A DNA stretch of 64,000 bases from Colocasia esculenta (taxonomy: Eukaryota > Streptophyta > Magnoliopsida > Alismatales > Araceae). The notes beneath the pieces were generated by a model. It worked only from the letters and a program-made list of their open reading frames with translations. It was not told the DNA's origin and did not search any database. Positions 1-12,343 of the stretch are shown in pieces. The position numbers and the translations under genes were made by a program. Location: contig CM024755.1 of assembly GCA_014218235.1 (NCBI GenBank), forward strand, positions 35,174,713-35,238,712, written 5' to 3'. Position 1 is the first letter of the stretch; every line of letters begins with the position of its first letter.

Positions 1-478
1 GATGTCATCTGACTCAGATCTCACCTCTGCTGAGGTTCTCAACTATACTTTGCACATTTAATCATTTCTGACACATACACTGACCTGTTCCTCATTACCT
101 TGTTACCATATACCTGTCTCTGCTAACTCTATATCTCATTACAACTTACTTACTGAATTCCATATCCAAACATATTAATCTCCTCAATTCCTTTAACTGC
201 AAATCTTTAACAACCAAACTGATCTATCACAAACCAGCACACTGGTATAATCACATAGATTATTCCACCTTTAATCACATCAATTTCCAATAACTGCTAA
301 CATCTACCAAATTCTCAACACATAAACACGTTCTACAAAACAAAAACTTAAACAAATACCACTTTAACCAGCATAAAACTGCAGACTTACTACTAGCAGT
401 GGACATTAATCCATGTATTGGAACATTGTACTCTCAATGTCTGTTCATATTCTAACTGGACATTGCTCTGATACCAAC
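1..478 (-). mobile_element. Leader of a minus-strand LTR retrotransposon (body lies left of the window)
   Basis: The stretch directly left of the LTR that starts at 479 is AT-rich and has no credible coding region. It ends in a primer binding site, so it should be the 5' untranslated leader of an element read on the minus strand whose gag and pol lie before position 1. No gag similarity was seen in these bases. The identification rests on the adjacent LTR and PBS only. Confidence 0.5.
465..476 (-). other. Primer binding site, initiator tRNA-Met type
   Basis: On the minus strand these bases read TGGTATCAGAGC, the standard plant retrotransposon PBS complementary to the 3' end of initiator tRNA-Met. 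It lies two bases inside the end of the LTR, whose minus-strand terminus reads CCGTCACA. This fixes the element orientation as minus and the LTR boundary at 479. Confidence 0.85.
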
Positions 479-3400
479 TGTGACGGACCGGAATATTTAT
501 GCCCAATAAGGCTCCATATCTAGATCCGCCTCCCACGAACGGACCGAAGTCTCGCAAGGGATATCTCACACACGTGTCCAAGAAGAATATAAAAGACAAC
601 TACACAGTATAAAACACAAGAAAGTACATGTGCTTATATCTGTTCACATATTTATACAACTGTCCCATTACAATAATACATGTCTAATTAAAAAGAGTAC
701 AACTACCTGGGGCATACTCCGAGGGAGCACAAGCTCACACAACTAAACTACTAACTACAACTCAACTGCTGGTGGTACAAGTCTGACACAACGCCGCTGC
801 AAGCCAAACACACGGCAAGCCCTGAAAAGAACTATAGGGGAGTGAGCCTCAACAAGTCACAGGCTCAGCAGGGACCACCCAAGAACCACAACAACTAAAC
901 AGAAGAGACCTCAACCTCAAAGGGTCTCACTGGCCACAAATATAGCCAAACCATTTCATGCTCACAATAATTGAATTTAAACTGCAATTAAATATAAACA
1001 CATTAATTATCCACAACTTCGGAAAGTAAGAAGGAGCAACAGGACTAGCTCCACACCACTAGTCCGCTCAACAGTAGTAACGCCTAGGCCTCAAGCCTCA
1101 CAGGCAAACCACAGTCACAACCGATTGTTTAAGTTATAAACCACACCAGCAAACCACTGCCTAAGCTATAAGCTTCATAGGCGAGTCTCAAGTACGCGGG
1201 TAACTAAAAACTGGCCCTTTATACCCAAACCACAATATATCAAAAGCCACACACAGAATGGCAGGGTTGGCTACAACGGCCAATCCATCACACACGAAAA
1301 CCATATACGGAAGCTTACTCGAGGAAGGGTAAAGCACATTGAGTGGAAGGTCACACCACACGACCTTCAGAAAACACAGTTTCACGTCAACACCAGAACA
1401 GACTGGTATATGACGTATCACCACAAACCATTACCCATACTGGGTACAGGTACCTATCACCACAAGGTACCAACACAGAAACCACAAGTAAACCAGTGCC
1501 GTAACAGGGCACACTATAGCGAGCTAAACCACATTTGGTGAGTCAGCTTTCACCAACCATAACCAAAACTGTGCCACCACTCGGGCACACCACAAACCAC
1601 AACCGCAGTCACAACTGTGCCAACACCAGGCCACACCTCGAACGAGTCAATCCTCGACTATGAGTCACAAACTCACGAACCACAGCGAGTGGCAAAGCAC
1701 GAGTCGGAAAGGAACGACGCCACCACACGGGAATGGACTACTGGCTGATCAGGCCAGTATCCAACCCGGACAACACAACATAAGAACAACATTTTAGTCT
1801 CGCAGTCACGGACGAAAGGTCCAACTGCCGCTCCACGAGAAAGAAGTCAAACAACTGTGGAGACCAACCAACACCACACCTGCAGACACACAGCTGCAGG
1901 TCCATGCCTGGCACCTCTAGGGTCTCTGGCCGGAGCACCCTAAAGTGAGGCACTGGAAAATAGGACTAGCTGGGGACGAGTGACGTCTACTGGTGTCCGT
2001 ACCCCCAACTACGAGCGCGCTACAAGCGACTAAAAACAAACTCTGGGAAGTCGCTGTCCCACTGTCGTCTTTCCCTCAGCCGGACGTACAACTCAAACTC
2101 AAGAGTGAGGGTGTCCAGGAAGACGACACAGACCTCAACGGTACCACACTGTACCGGGACAAACCCCGAGCACAACAAACTCATGTGCCTGGCTCACAAA
2201 GAACCTGGGGTACCTGACTAGAGAGGCATTCCGGAATAGGCGTCGGACCACCACACTCGGCTAGCACACAAACCACGATATATACACAAACATTTTCTAT
2301 TACCAAACACGGTACATATGTTAGGAATAGCTTTTTCCAGTCACCTTATGACTTACAAGCTAGTCTACACAATCACACACATTAAACCATGTTAATAATA
2401 ACATCACAGCTTGTCATCGGTCACCTTGTGACCTCCACTGCCACACTAAACACAGTACACAATATTCACATAATAACCATACTTATACTTTACTAATTAT
2501 CCATCGAGGATAACTTATAAAAGATCCTAAAGGATCAAGGCTAGGTTCAACTGTGAACCTCACTGCCACAACACCACAGACTAACACAATAATTAAGATA
2601 CAATAAACACAATAACGTACGATATGCCATGCACACACAAACCACATGCACGACATCAAAACCCCGTAATATTTCACATAAATCTTGTGCTCTAGGATGT
2701 AGTGAATTTCCACGCACACACGTAAAGAACTAGTAAACTACATAGCCGATAAGCTGGCCTCAAAAGCCCTGTGCTCAAGGAGCACCACAGGTATTAATGC
2801 ATCGCTCAGTATCGATAAACACATTGCACCGCAATACTTGCAACAAGAACGCCGTGAAACACACTGTGCTGATACATGCACAGGTTGGCGGCAACATCGA
2901 TTGCCGTCCATAGGATATAGACGACAGTATTTCTTGCCATCAATACAAGTAAGCGGCCACCACCTGGCCGTTTACTCAAAATCAACGGCTATAAACCTAG
3001 CCGTTAATCTCCCAACGAAGAACTCAGCGTCAACCGATGTTGACGTCGAGATCCTCAGTACTCAACACACACAGGACGCACAGAACGGCCCCAGGCCAAT
3101 CACACGGGTAATCTAGCCCTATAAACAACAGAAAAAACGAGGGAAAACACTTCCCCTTACATCTGTATACTATAATCAAACCGGAAAAGCAAGATCCAAT
3201 ACTTGGATCAATCAAACCACCCATTCTCCCGACATGGTAAACCTTTTTCCTAAAAACACAATTAACAAGCAATCCATGCAAACAGAGCATGGCAAGTCAA
3301 ACAGGAGAAATCAAAGGGTCCAGTCCCTACCTCTGAAATGCAAATAAACTCCTAAAGAACCTCAAATCGCGCCGAAACCCCAGGAGCTTCCCGCGAACAC

Positions 3401-4010
3401 CGCCCTCCAATCTGTCATTCCCCGCCTGATCTGCCGCTGCTGCGCGCATCACGGCCTTCCCACGTGCTCCCGTTGATCACCGGAAGTAGTGAAGATGCAC
3501 AAGGGTACAGGTGGGGGAAGAGGAGGGAAGAAGGTGGTGAAAGAAGACGGCTCGGGTTGCCCCTAAAAACACAGGCACCTCAAGTTAACGTCAACCTCTG
3601 CGCCGCTAACCAAACCGTCACAACTAGGCGTCCACATTGCTCGCCGCCAAGTTTATGCAACAGAACCCACTAGAACGAACGATAGATGTCCACATCGATG
3701 GACGCCAAGAACATGTTAACGGCAACACCATTGCCACCAACACACATTAAACGACACACACTTGGACGCCAACCCACTGTTGATGTCCAGCGCACTGAAC
3801 ACCAACACAGATCCATAACCAACCCTGGTAAGGATTCAATAAGAAACACACAACACAAGTCGCACTGGTCAAGGTGTGACCACCCCATACGCTAAACCGA
3901 GGATCCACGAAGATCCAAAAAACGCGCGACGTTACAATTGTTGACCGCCTTCTACCCTCAAGACATAAGAGAGTAAACCCCACAACCATGATACAACCCC
4001 CACAGTGACA
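479..4010 (-). mobile_element. Long LTR (5' LTR) of a Del/Tekay-like Ty3/Gypsy element
   Basis: The left boundary (TGTGACGG on the + strand) follows from the PBS next to it. The right boundary is uncertain: CA ends occur at 4004 and 4010, just before a LINE relic. No coding capacity is visible. On the reverse strand, blocks around 835-890 and 2040-2130 match the solo LTR at 41688-43729 closely (around 43330-43370 and 42790-42870), so the two belong to one family in opposite orientations. This copy is about 3.5 kb, against 2.0 kb there. It contains short perfect inverted repeats, for example at 2984-3005 (8-bp arms) and 3028-3045 (7-bp arms). Assignment to Del/Tekay is inferred from LTR end sequence and PBS type. 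Confidence 0.7.
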
Positions 4011-4052
4011 TCATGCATGTGGAATCTGCTCTCTTGTACCTACAGATAAAAA

Positions 4053-4425
4053 TGGGGCAGACAACTCTGATGGCTTTTAAGACTAATAAAGATAAGATTA
4101 TGAATGAGTGCTTCCGTGAAGATTTGGAGATAACCTCAATTGATAAAAAAATGAGATAAAATAGACTTACGTGGTTTGGACATATGTACTCTCACCCTAA
4201 TTCGGTGTTGGTTAAAAGATGTGACTAAATCTTAATGGATGTTATTAAAAGAGTTTCAGAAAAGACTAAAATGAGATGGTGCGATGTTATTAAGAAGAAC
4301 TTAGACTTCAAATCTAAACATAACTATAGCATTTGATAGAAATTTTTGGCGAAAAAAGACTCATGTAACCGACCACAAATAATGAGATAAGGCTCCGACC
4401 ACAATGAGGATGATGATGGTTTTTA
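4053..4425 (+). pseudogene. Decayed LINE reverse transcriptase C-terminal fragment
   Basis: Translation in the frame starting at 4085 gives an interrupted match to the end of plant LINE-type reverse transcriptase ORFs: a segment like DKIMNECFREDLEI, then the hallmark LTWFGHM, then a basic KRC segment and a RWCDVIKKNLD-like segment. At least three in-frame stops interrupt it. The fragment ends in a run of GATGATGATGG followed by T-rich sequence, as many such insertions do. Only the 3' tail is present, as expected of a 5'-truncated non-LTR insertion. It is not functional. Confidence 0.7.
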
Positions 4426-4733
4426 GTAGCTCTCTCAACTGTCTTCTTATGTTAAAAAATAAATCTCTCTAATTAGTTAACATCGAAAGAAAACAAAGAT
4501 TATATAAAATATTCAATCCAAACTAGTTGTTAAAGAGAAATAGTAGCTCGCATAGCAGTGCGGGTTTCGCCATCCTTTTCTATTACCTTTTCTCTATAAA
4601 ACTTATTCTCTATGTAAATTCTATTTGATTATTTTTAATAGTTAAGAGTGATAAATAATTAATAAATATGATAAATATATTATATAAGAAATGACATTTA
4701 ACATGATAATACCATTGAGTCCGGACAGGAAGT

Positions 4734-5167
4734 AAATATTTGAGAAAATTATTTATATATCTATGAAATCTTCCATATTCAGAGATATATCTCTAAAATT
4801 TAATTATTAGATTGTATACCCCTCAAATTGAAAGAAAATATTGGTTATATCTCTGTGATTAATTGATCGTCATAATCTGAAGAATATTTCATCCTCAACT
4901 AGATGAAACTGTCAAAAGAGATAAAAGACAGAAATACCCATGCAAGAGAAGAAAGAGAGGTTCATGCAGGGAGAGAGAAGGGGGCACCTAAGTCATTTTC
5001 TCCTCTTAACTCAATTGTAGTTGAGTTAAATGGACAAAATCAAATAGTAGGGGCATATATGATATTTTCTTTCGATTTGAGGAGTATACAATCTAATAAT
5101 TAAATTCTTTAGTATGTAACTAAATATGAAAGATTTTAGGGATATATAAATAATTTTCTCAAATATT
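4734..5167. mobile_element. Foldback MITE with about 105-bp inverted arms
   Basis: Bases 4734-4838 and 5064-5167 are near-exact inverted copies of each other; both arms contain a block reading AATCTAATAATTAAATT in one orientation. They flank about 225 bp that include a short spurious ORF (4903-5103). The long AT-rich arms around a small core are typical of a foldback or MITE insertion. No transposase is present, and I could not settle the target duplication or the superfamily. Confidence 0.65.
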
Positions 5168-7115
5168 TTTTATTATTAAATTCTTTTAGGAGAAAATTAT
5201 CCTTCAACCAACACCACAAGGTGAAAATTGACTATGGATAAAATTCATTTTTTAATAGAAAGAAACGACATGAATTTTTCTTCAAAGAATTTGAGGGTTA
5301 TCAAGAATTACTGAAATCTAGATAGAATTATTTAGAAATAGTAAAAATTTAGAGATTAATATGTAATAAATCTTTTTTAGTACTTATTCCTTTTGACATT
5401 TTTTAAGGAATAATCTAACTGCAGATTTTTTTGCATCACTATCTATTTTATTCTCACGTTATTTTTAATAATCCTTTCTACATATACTTAGTATCGGATA
5501 GAGTCTTATGGTTAATCCCAGTTTGAGATGTTGAAAATATTTCATTGTCAATTGTAAACTTAAGTTCTTGGACAGAAGTCTTTTGACCATCAAATTGCAC
5601 CAAATAATGAGAGGCAGACAGAGAAATGAGATAGAAAGATGATGAGAGGAAAAAAAAGAGCTTGTTTGGTCTTTTTTAAAAAAATTTAGTTAATGGCTAA
5701 CTAAGATTTTATGTAAGAGAATATAACGAATGATAACGACAGGAGGACTTGTATTAGAATATGGTGAGATTATTATGAATAATAAGATAAATAAGATGGG
5801 TTATTTTTCAAACAAATTTAATAAAGATGTTATTTTTACAAATAATTGTAAAATCATCGTTTTAGACTATGTTATTTCTATGCCCTAACTTTCTTTATCT
5901 TTTCTCCTTTAATTTCCTGTTTAGTTATGGCAATGCATTTGCGGAGTATAGGGACAAATATGTTGAATTCAATAGCATATTTAAAGAAAAAAAAAAGCAA
6001 TAATTCAAGCTTGCCTTAGTAAAAATGCCCATATTTCCTTGTCCTACGATGTCTCTGCTTTAGTCCAACGACACCCCTCACCTCCTCCGTTAGCCATATA
6101 AAAGATCCCCTACGATGGCCTGATTAAATAAATTTTAATATTTGTATTAATTATTTCTTTACCATATTCATCAATCTCAGATGGTCAAGAGCATTGTATT
6201 TAAGCTTCAAATCTTGAAACTCCAACTCATCATATTAAAATTTGACTCTAATTTGTTTTGACCGTTTTTTATCATGAAAGGTTGATAATTTAATTTATTT
6301 AAATTAAATTACATAGTACATCAAAGAGAAATATATCAAAGATACATACAAAGCAACTAAAGACAACACAACCTTCGAATGAGATTGAAATTAGGCCAAC
6401 AAAGTTCAAAGATTGATAAAGCCAAGACAAAACAAGAGCCAACTTTTGACAAAAATAAATTTCGACATATCTTAACAATAGATTAGACAAGGCAACTCAA
6501 AGAACAAAAAGAGTAAGGATGTGCGACTAAACAAGGGAAACGATTGTTGCCGATCGAGCTATGTTATGCAACCCAGTATAAAATGTCGGATACCACAACA
6601 TAGCACACAACTTGACAAACATGCTCACTAAACAAACATAATGTTCGATAGCCAAACTGAAAATATGATAAGAAAATGGAATATTATGACAATTCTGCTG
6701 CAGCAAAATAATAATAATAAAATCTAAGTGACCACTATAGCCTCCACCTAAGGCCGCAAATGAAGTGGATACAGAGCTGATCGAGCAATTCCTCGTCATC
6801 TGTTTATAATATCTGAATAATCCATATCCACTCCATATATCCTTTGGATGCAGAGTGGATATAGATATTATCCAGTTTACCAGTCTAGTTAAAAGTACTG
6901 ACTGACTCATTGATGGTGACACTCTGAGTGGTCTGTGTAGTTGGAGATTTTCTGCTTTTAAAGTGACTTTCAAAGAAGGTTAGAAGAAAAGAATCCTTGA
7001 TTTAAGTTTGGACAATTCGTGCTCAGTTGTACAAGTGAGCGGAAGAAGGAAACTCACAGAACATGAGAATAGACTTTAGTTGTGGGGTTGCATTGCTGAC
7101 AATCATAGTGATGGC
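5168..7115. other. AT-rich intergenic DNA, no gene seen
   Basis: No ORF here looks coding; the two longest (6299-6490 and 6527-6973, minus) have low-complexity or unmatched translations. Around 6780-6880 there is a short run of GGATAT/ATATCC motifs resembling the interior of the hAT-like MITE at 35630-36155, probably a decayed relative. Otherwise nothing recognisable. Confidence 0.5.
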
Positions 7116-7390
7116 TTAAGTCTTTGGAATGGATGCTTCAACCTTGGTAGTCATAGATCTCCACCTATTGGCAAAGTGAACAAAGTCTTCATTAGCTCTC
7201 ATCTTTTCATTGTCTAAATCCAAAAGATTGGGAATCTGACTAGCCATATGTGCGAAGTGAGATATGAACCTTTCAAAGATAATATCAAAATTGATAAGAT
7301 AAATAGCAAGTAGAGATGTGAACCAATGCAGAGTTTTCCCTTCAAGGGATTGTTGGAATAGGTGGACCAAGAGAACCCTATGATAGAGCC
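7116..7390 (-). pseudogene. Relic of a Tat-type Gypsy gag gene
   Basis: The 84-residue minus-strand translation lines up with the capsid region of the intact gag at 30084-31553. It shares a LxGxxLxWFxSL segment, a FxRFISHFAHM/FLQRYKDRV-like segment, and a strongly conserved EKMRANEDFVHFANRW against EKMKADEDFVHFADRW. It is bounded on the left (upstream on +) by unrelated DNA and on the right by a MITE starting at 7392. It is therefore an isolated fragment of an older Tat element, not part of the complete copy. Confidence 0.8.
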
Positions 7391-7391
7391 A

Positions 7392-7836
7392 TTAGGCATC
7401 GTTTGGGAGTGGAGTTTCTTGCGATTTTCATTCTAAAATCTCTGACAAAAGCTGTTTCGGTTTCCAAATGAAAGCAACCAGCATGGGAATTTGCGCAAAG
7501 CACTTTTCAGGTTGGGGAGAGAGATAGACATAACTTTTTTCTCTCTCCCTTCCGTCAAAAGCGCAAGGCAAGTCGCTTTTGAAGGGTTAAAACCAATTTT
7601 GGGAAATAAAAAAATACTTGCATCCCTTTAAAGTAGTACGGACATGTGATAAACCTGTCTCTCTCATTAAAATAATAATTATTTTTTCTCAAAAACGGGA
7701 TGCTGATACTTCTTCTCAAATAGTGCATGTGATTTCTATATGCCATCATGACAATCTCAACAATTGTCAGAAACATGTAGAAATCGGCTTTTCAAATATC
7801 CCACTTTTCCATGGACCGATCCCAAACGATGCCTAA
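7392..7836. mobile_element. MITE with GGCATCGTTTGGGA terminal inverted repeats
   Basis: The left end reads TTAGGCATCGTTTGGGA and the right end is its exact reverse complement (TCCCAAACGATGCCTAA), giving a 439-445 bp element with no coding sequence. The TTA/TAA at the very ends could be part of the inverted repeat, or remnants of the 3-bp TWA target used by PIF/Harbinger (Tourist) elements. It sits immediately beside the gag relic. Confidence 0.75.
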
Positions 7837-8098
7837 GTGTGAATCCATGAGGAATTCAGATAAATGGCAGTGATGATCTGAATTTCTATCATACTTCTAG
7901 TATTTGGAGGCCTTAAAATCTAGGGGGAAGTATGTCAGAGGAAGCTTGCAATAGTTCATGAGTGAGTATGGTTCAGAGACAGAAAGAGATTTGGCTGGGA
8001 GCTTCCTTACACACCCTCCAACTTCATCTTAGGAATGAATTCTTGGTGAGCAGGCAAAAGAGGTTGAACTCGAGGTGGAGGATAGTGAGAGAATGTAG
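7837..8098. other. Short spacer between MITE and solo LTR
   Basis: About 260 bp with no recognisable gene. A purine run (CTAGGGGGAAG, near 7920) looks like a retroelement polypurine tract but is not adjacent to an LTR end, so no function is assigned. Confidence 0.4.
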
Positions 8099-8654
8099 TG
8101 TTGGCCCAAATGACAAGTCCAAAGAGGGGGTGAATGGGATGATGTGAACTTTTCTGAAATCTAAAAGCACAAGCACTAAGGAAGACAGTTGGTAATGTTA
8201 GTTAGTGTACAGTGGAAATAGAGAAAGGCAAACACACAAGAAGACACACAAATTTTATCCTAGTTTGACACTGAGATACACCTGAGCCCTACGTCCAGTC
8301 CCCAAGAATACTTGGGATTTCACTAAACTACCAAGCAAAATCTTGATCTTCCTTTCAATAAGGGGCAAACAACACTTGCTTCCAAGCAAGTCTTCTCTTT
8401 TACCAAGGGGTAAAATACACTCAGCTCCTTGCTGATCTTCCCTTCTGCAAGGGGAAAACACACGTTTGCACAACAAGTCTTCTCTTCCAAGAAGAGATAC
8501 AACATGTATCTCAAAGAGATTACAAGGTCCCTAGACCAACCTTACAATGATAGGGCTTGATCTAAGATAGCGCCCAAGAGAGTAGAAGATGAACAAAGAG
8601 ATTTTATCTCAGACGCAAGCAACTCACTCTTTCTTTCAAAATGATGACTAGAAA

Positions 8655-8682
8655 GCTATATATATATAGAGAGAGAGAGAGA
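8655..8682. repeat. Compound (TA)n(GA)n microsatellite
   Basis: A short TATATATATA run is followed directly by GAGAGAGAGAGA, inside the first copia-like LTR. Confidence 0.9.
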
Positions 8683-9329
8683 TGAAGAAGAAAGATAAAA
8701 CAAATGGCTTCGGCAACTCTTACTTTCTCTTCTGATTTAGGAAGGATGTGTGGTGTTTTTCTGCTCCTTGAAACTTCAGATCTTTTCTTGAGAGAGAGAG
8801 TCAGTGAATAGTTAGTGAATGTATCATTCTCTTCTTTTATAGAATCTTGGCAGAAGATATCCGTTGAAGCTTCTTGTTCCTCTTTTTCTCCTTCTTCTTC
8901 TTCTTCTATCTAACGACTATTTTGATGAGTCTACTCTCTCCTTGAAGCAAATGGGACTCTTCAGCTTCAGCTTTCACGACGTTGTAGTGTGTTTCATGAC
9001 AACTTCATGGGAGTATCGGATGCCTGGATCCATTAAATGCAAAAAGAGAAAGGTGTTGGGTGAGAAAGATCATGTGTCGGTCACACCCATACCTCTGCTG
9101 CAGAAGACCACAATTTCTGTTGACAATATGGTATTCCATGTAGCTTCCTTTTTGTCTGATAAGAAAGAATGACTATCAGTAACATGTTCAATGTGTGAAC
9201 ATACAACCTGGGTTAGGAAAAGGTTGACAATGCATTTAATGTTAGAGATATGCATGAGATCTTATGTAAAAACATGAGAGCCAAATTTGATATGAAGTAG
9301 ATTTGGGCGCCAAAGGAAATTGTTCATCA

Positions 9330-10060
9330 ATCGATGTGAAATTGAATGTAAGTGAACATCAAACGATTGTCTGTAGATAGATAAACATCAATTGGTATGA
9401 AAATAACACCAATCGAAACAGAATAAGTATTTGTTCACCAATCGTAAGAAAAATAACACCAATCAGAATATAATAAGTGTTTGTTCACCAATCGAAAGGA
9501 AAATAACATCAATTGATATGAAACATGTCACTTGTTCATCAATCGATGTGAAACAACATCAATCGTTATGAGTTAAAGCTATTTGGTCACCAATCGATAG
9601 GATAAAGCAAGTAGTCACCAATCGAAACAATTATAAAGCAATTGATTTTTTGATCACCAATCGATAGGATATAGTAAGTAGCCACCAATTGGAATAGCTT
9701 GTAACACCAATTGATATAATGTTCACCAAACAGAACAATTACAACAACAATTGATATTTTGATCACCAATCGATAGGATATAGTAAGTAGTTATCAATCG
9801 GAATAGCTTATAACACCAATCCATAGAATGTTCACCAATCGGAACAATTATAACATCAATCGATATGTTGTTCACCAATCGATAGGATGTGTGAATCAAT
9901 CGATAGAAATAATGTTCACCAATTGATACGAACTTGTTCTTCAATCGATATGGACTTGTCTTTAATCGATAGAGATAGTCTTCAGGAATCGATAGAGAAC
10001 AAAGTCACCAATCGATAGTAGGCTTAGACATTAATCGATATGGGCTTAGAAAAATTTTTA
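9330..10060. repeat. Array of AATCGAT-type motifs in the first copia-like LTR
   Basis: Some twenty or more units of the form CACCAATCGATAGGA or ATCAATCGATATG, spaced about 25-35 bp apart, occupy most of this stretch. There is also a higher-order repeat: the block containing CGATAGGATATAGTAAGTAG begins near 9662 and again near 9771, a period of about 109 bp. The units have drifted (ATTGAT, ATCGGA), but the CAAT(C/T)G core persists. There is no coding sequence. Confidence 0.85.
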
Positions 10061-10234
10061 GGAAGTAAATAATCTGGAATTTACTTGAGCCTTTTTAGAA
10101 TACTTGCAGTGATGATCTTTGGAGTCATGAAAAGACTTATTTATTCTGTTGACAGACTTAATAAAAAAATATATTAAAGTAAAATGTAATTAAGATCATT
10201 AATAATAAGAAAAACATGAATTAATAAGAATGAA

Positions 10235-10390
10235 AGGATAAGTATGTGTCGACACATGATGTTCATAGGTCGACACTTGTGCTTCACAAGACAACACATG
10301 GTTATCGTGTGTCGACATCTATGCATCATCTGTAGACACATGTGCTACACAGGTCAACACCATGAATATCATGTATCGACACTAATAATG
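10235..10390. repeat. About seven-copy 21-22 bp tandem repeat with GTCGACAC core
   Basis: Successive units begin with GTCGACAC, GTCGACAC, ACAACAC, GTCGACAT, GTAGACAC, GTCAACAC and ATCGACAC, each followed by a CATG- or TTCACA-like half. This makes a degenerate 21-22 bp minisatellite near the 3' part of the same LTR. Confidence 0.75.
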
Positions 10391-12235
10391 AGAATGAAGA
10401 TGCGATTGAACAGATGGGTACATTAGATATGAGGATATGTATTTAGGATATAGTCATGATTAAAAACATGTAATTTTAAGGTTTATGTTATCACCAAAAT
10501 ATATAGTCATGGAGATAAAAAAGTCAACATGTAAGTTGTACGGGAGCTGTTGGAATGGTAAAGGTGGGAGTTCTTCTTACACAAAGAGCCTTAGGTTGAG
10601 CCTTGGGGACTATTGATGACAAAGGCTCAGCTAGAAGAATTAGAGTTGTAGTGCATGCCATCTTTGTTGGCCCTTTTGGTACGGCAGCAAGCTAACCTAG
10701 AGGGGGGGGGGTGAATAGGTTTTCTGAAATCTGAAATAGAAACTTAAACACAGAAAATTATCACTTGAAAGTTTGGTTAGTTTAGTGTGATAAAGAGTAG
10801 CAGTGCGGAAGCAAATAAACAATCACACAAAGGACACAAGGAATTTATCCTGGTTCGGCCCTTCCCACATGGAAGTCCTACGTTCAGTCCCCAAGCAACC
10901 TCTTAGGATTTCACTAACCAAGGGTACAGTCCCCCTCAAGGACACTACAACACCCAGCACCCCAGCTGGTCTTCTTCTCTTTCCCGGGAAAGAAGGCAGC
11001 CCACTTCTTTTACAGGCTCAGAAGCAAACCTCCTGGTACAAACCCCAGTGCGGTTCTGCTAGACACAAACCCCTAGCTAGGTTAACTACTGCATACAGTC
11101 CTACAGCTGGACGAGATGTCTTTCTTATAAAAGAAAGAACAGTGCTGAGAGTTCTACAAGAATGGTTTCTACCCAAAAACTCTCAACAAAAACTCTCCCC
11201 AAGAATTACAATAAGCACATGGAGAAAGAAGAGAGAAAAGAAAGCTTGAAGGCTTGAATGCTTGAGATACTTTTGCTTGCTTCTTCTTGGCTCAGGCTCT
11301 TTCTCTCTTTCTTTGAGTGTATGTGGCGTTGAGGTTCCTCACTGGTTGTACACTCCTTCAAAGATTTTCAGGAAAGCTCTATCTTTGATCTTCAGCCTTG
11401 CTTCATCTTTTATATGCGAGGCTTTGAATAGATCCGTTTGTAGACACTATTTTCCGCTCCCTTTTTAGGGGGGACGAAGAACGGTCTCCACAAAGATAAC
11501 GTGTACGGATACACGTGAAAAAAGGCAAGGCGATGAAACAAACAGTGGCCCTTCGGGCGATTAAAAGACAATAAAAGTAATAAAGACAAAATGTGATCGC
11601 TAGGTACTTTTCCTAAAAAGCACCAAAAGTAGGGACGGGTAGGAAAGGAGGTGATGTGTACGTTTCACCCGTAGAGTGATCGCGTAGCGGGAAGATGTGT
11701 GGTGCGGGTTCTTTCCTCCTCCTTCCACCGGCCGGCCGGTAAAGGAGATTCAACTCGTGGGGGTACCTAAAAAGAAAAGACAACAAAAGACAACAAAAAC
11801 TAATTAAACAATTGTGTAGTAAATAATCCCAAAAGGAGAATAAATTGACATAAATATAAAAGGGTAAAGAGCGCACCTTCTTGATGGTCTTTTAAACCCC
11901 TAAAAATGGTATGGAAATACGTGCATGCATGCGATGTGTGAAAATGGGCCACGAAGGGGCCGATGATGTGTAAAAACAATAAAAGAAACTCAAAGGACCA
12001 CGAGGGGTCCGGAGGAAGGAAGAAACTGGGGTGGTTCCCCGGGGCGGCCGGACAACGTAACGGCGCTGTGGAGACTGGATGGAGAGAAGGAAGACGAGGA
12101 TGACGGCGATGGAGAGCCCACGAGGGATGGAGACGAGGAAGACGGCGCGGAATGGCGTCGAGGAGGCGAACCGGCAAAGCTCCGGCGCTTGAAAACCCCT
12201 CCCTCTCTCTAAAACCTCTCTTTCTCTCTCTAAAA

Positions 12236-12236
<1 letters not shown>

Positions 12237-12268
<32 letters not shown>
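12237..12268. repeat. (CT)n microsatellite in the 3' LTR
   Basis: A run of about 15 CT units. The equivalent place in the 5' LTR (around 33128-33143) has a much shorter interrupted run, so the tract has changed length since insertion. Confidence 0.9.
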
Positions 12269-12269
<1 letters not shown>

Positions 12270-12343
12270 AACCCAACCCAAAAATCCCCCCAAATGGCCG
12301 GAGAGTTCCTGGGAATGGGCTTCTGCGCGAAGTTTTAACACTG

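Larger units (their letters stand above)
8099..10529. mobile_element. Solo LTR, copia-like (TGTTG...CAACA)
   Basis: It starts TGTTGGCCC and ends CAACA, with near-matching 5-bp flanks TGTAG (8094-8098) and TGTAA (10530-10534). Its start and end align with the second solo LTR: both have an AGAGGGGG...TGAATNGG block shortly after the start, a TTTATCCT block followed by a TACGTCCAGTCCCCAAG-like block, and CACCAAAATAT near the end. No internal domain or PBS follows it. SIRE/Maximus-like copia is my best guess from the general look of the LTR, not from pol. It contains a long ATCGAT-motif array. Confidence 0.65.

Noticed and set aside
2838..3116. Small ORFs on both strands within the first LTR
   Set aside because: LTRs of this family are non-coding; the frames are not shared with the related LTR at 41688-43729.
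7920..7935. Polypurine tract (CTAGGGGGAAG)
   Set aside because: It is about 170 bp away from the nearest LTR end, whereas a working tract should touch the LTR.
9330..10390. CRISPR-like regularly spaced repeats
   Set aside because: Repeats are degenerate, the spacers are themselves repeated, and this is a plant LTR. No cas genes are present, and none would be expected.
11800..12276. 158-residue minus ORF with Arg-Glu repeats in the 3' LTR
   Set aside because: It is produced by the (CT)n run and other LTR sequence; the equivalent frame in the 5' LTR is broken.
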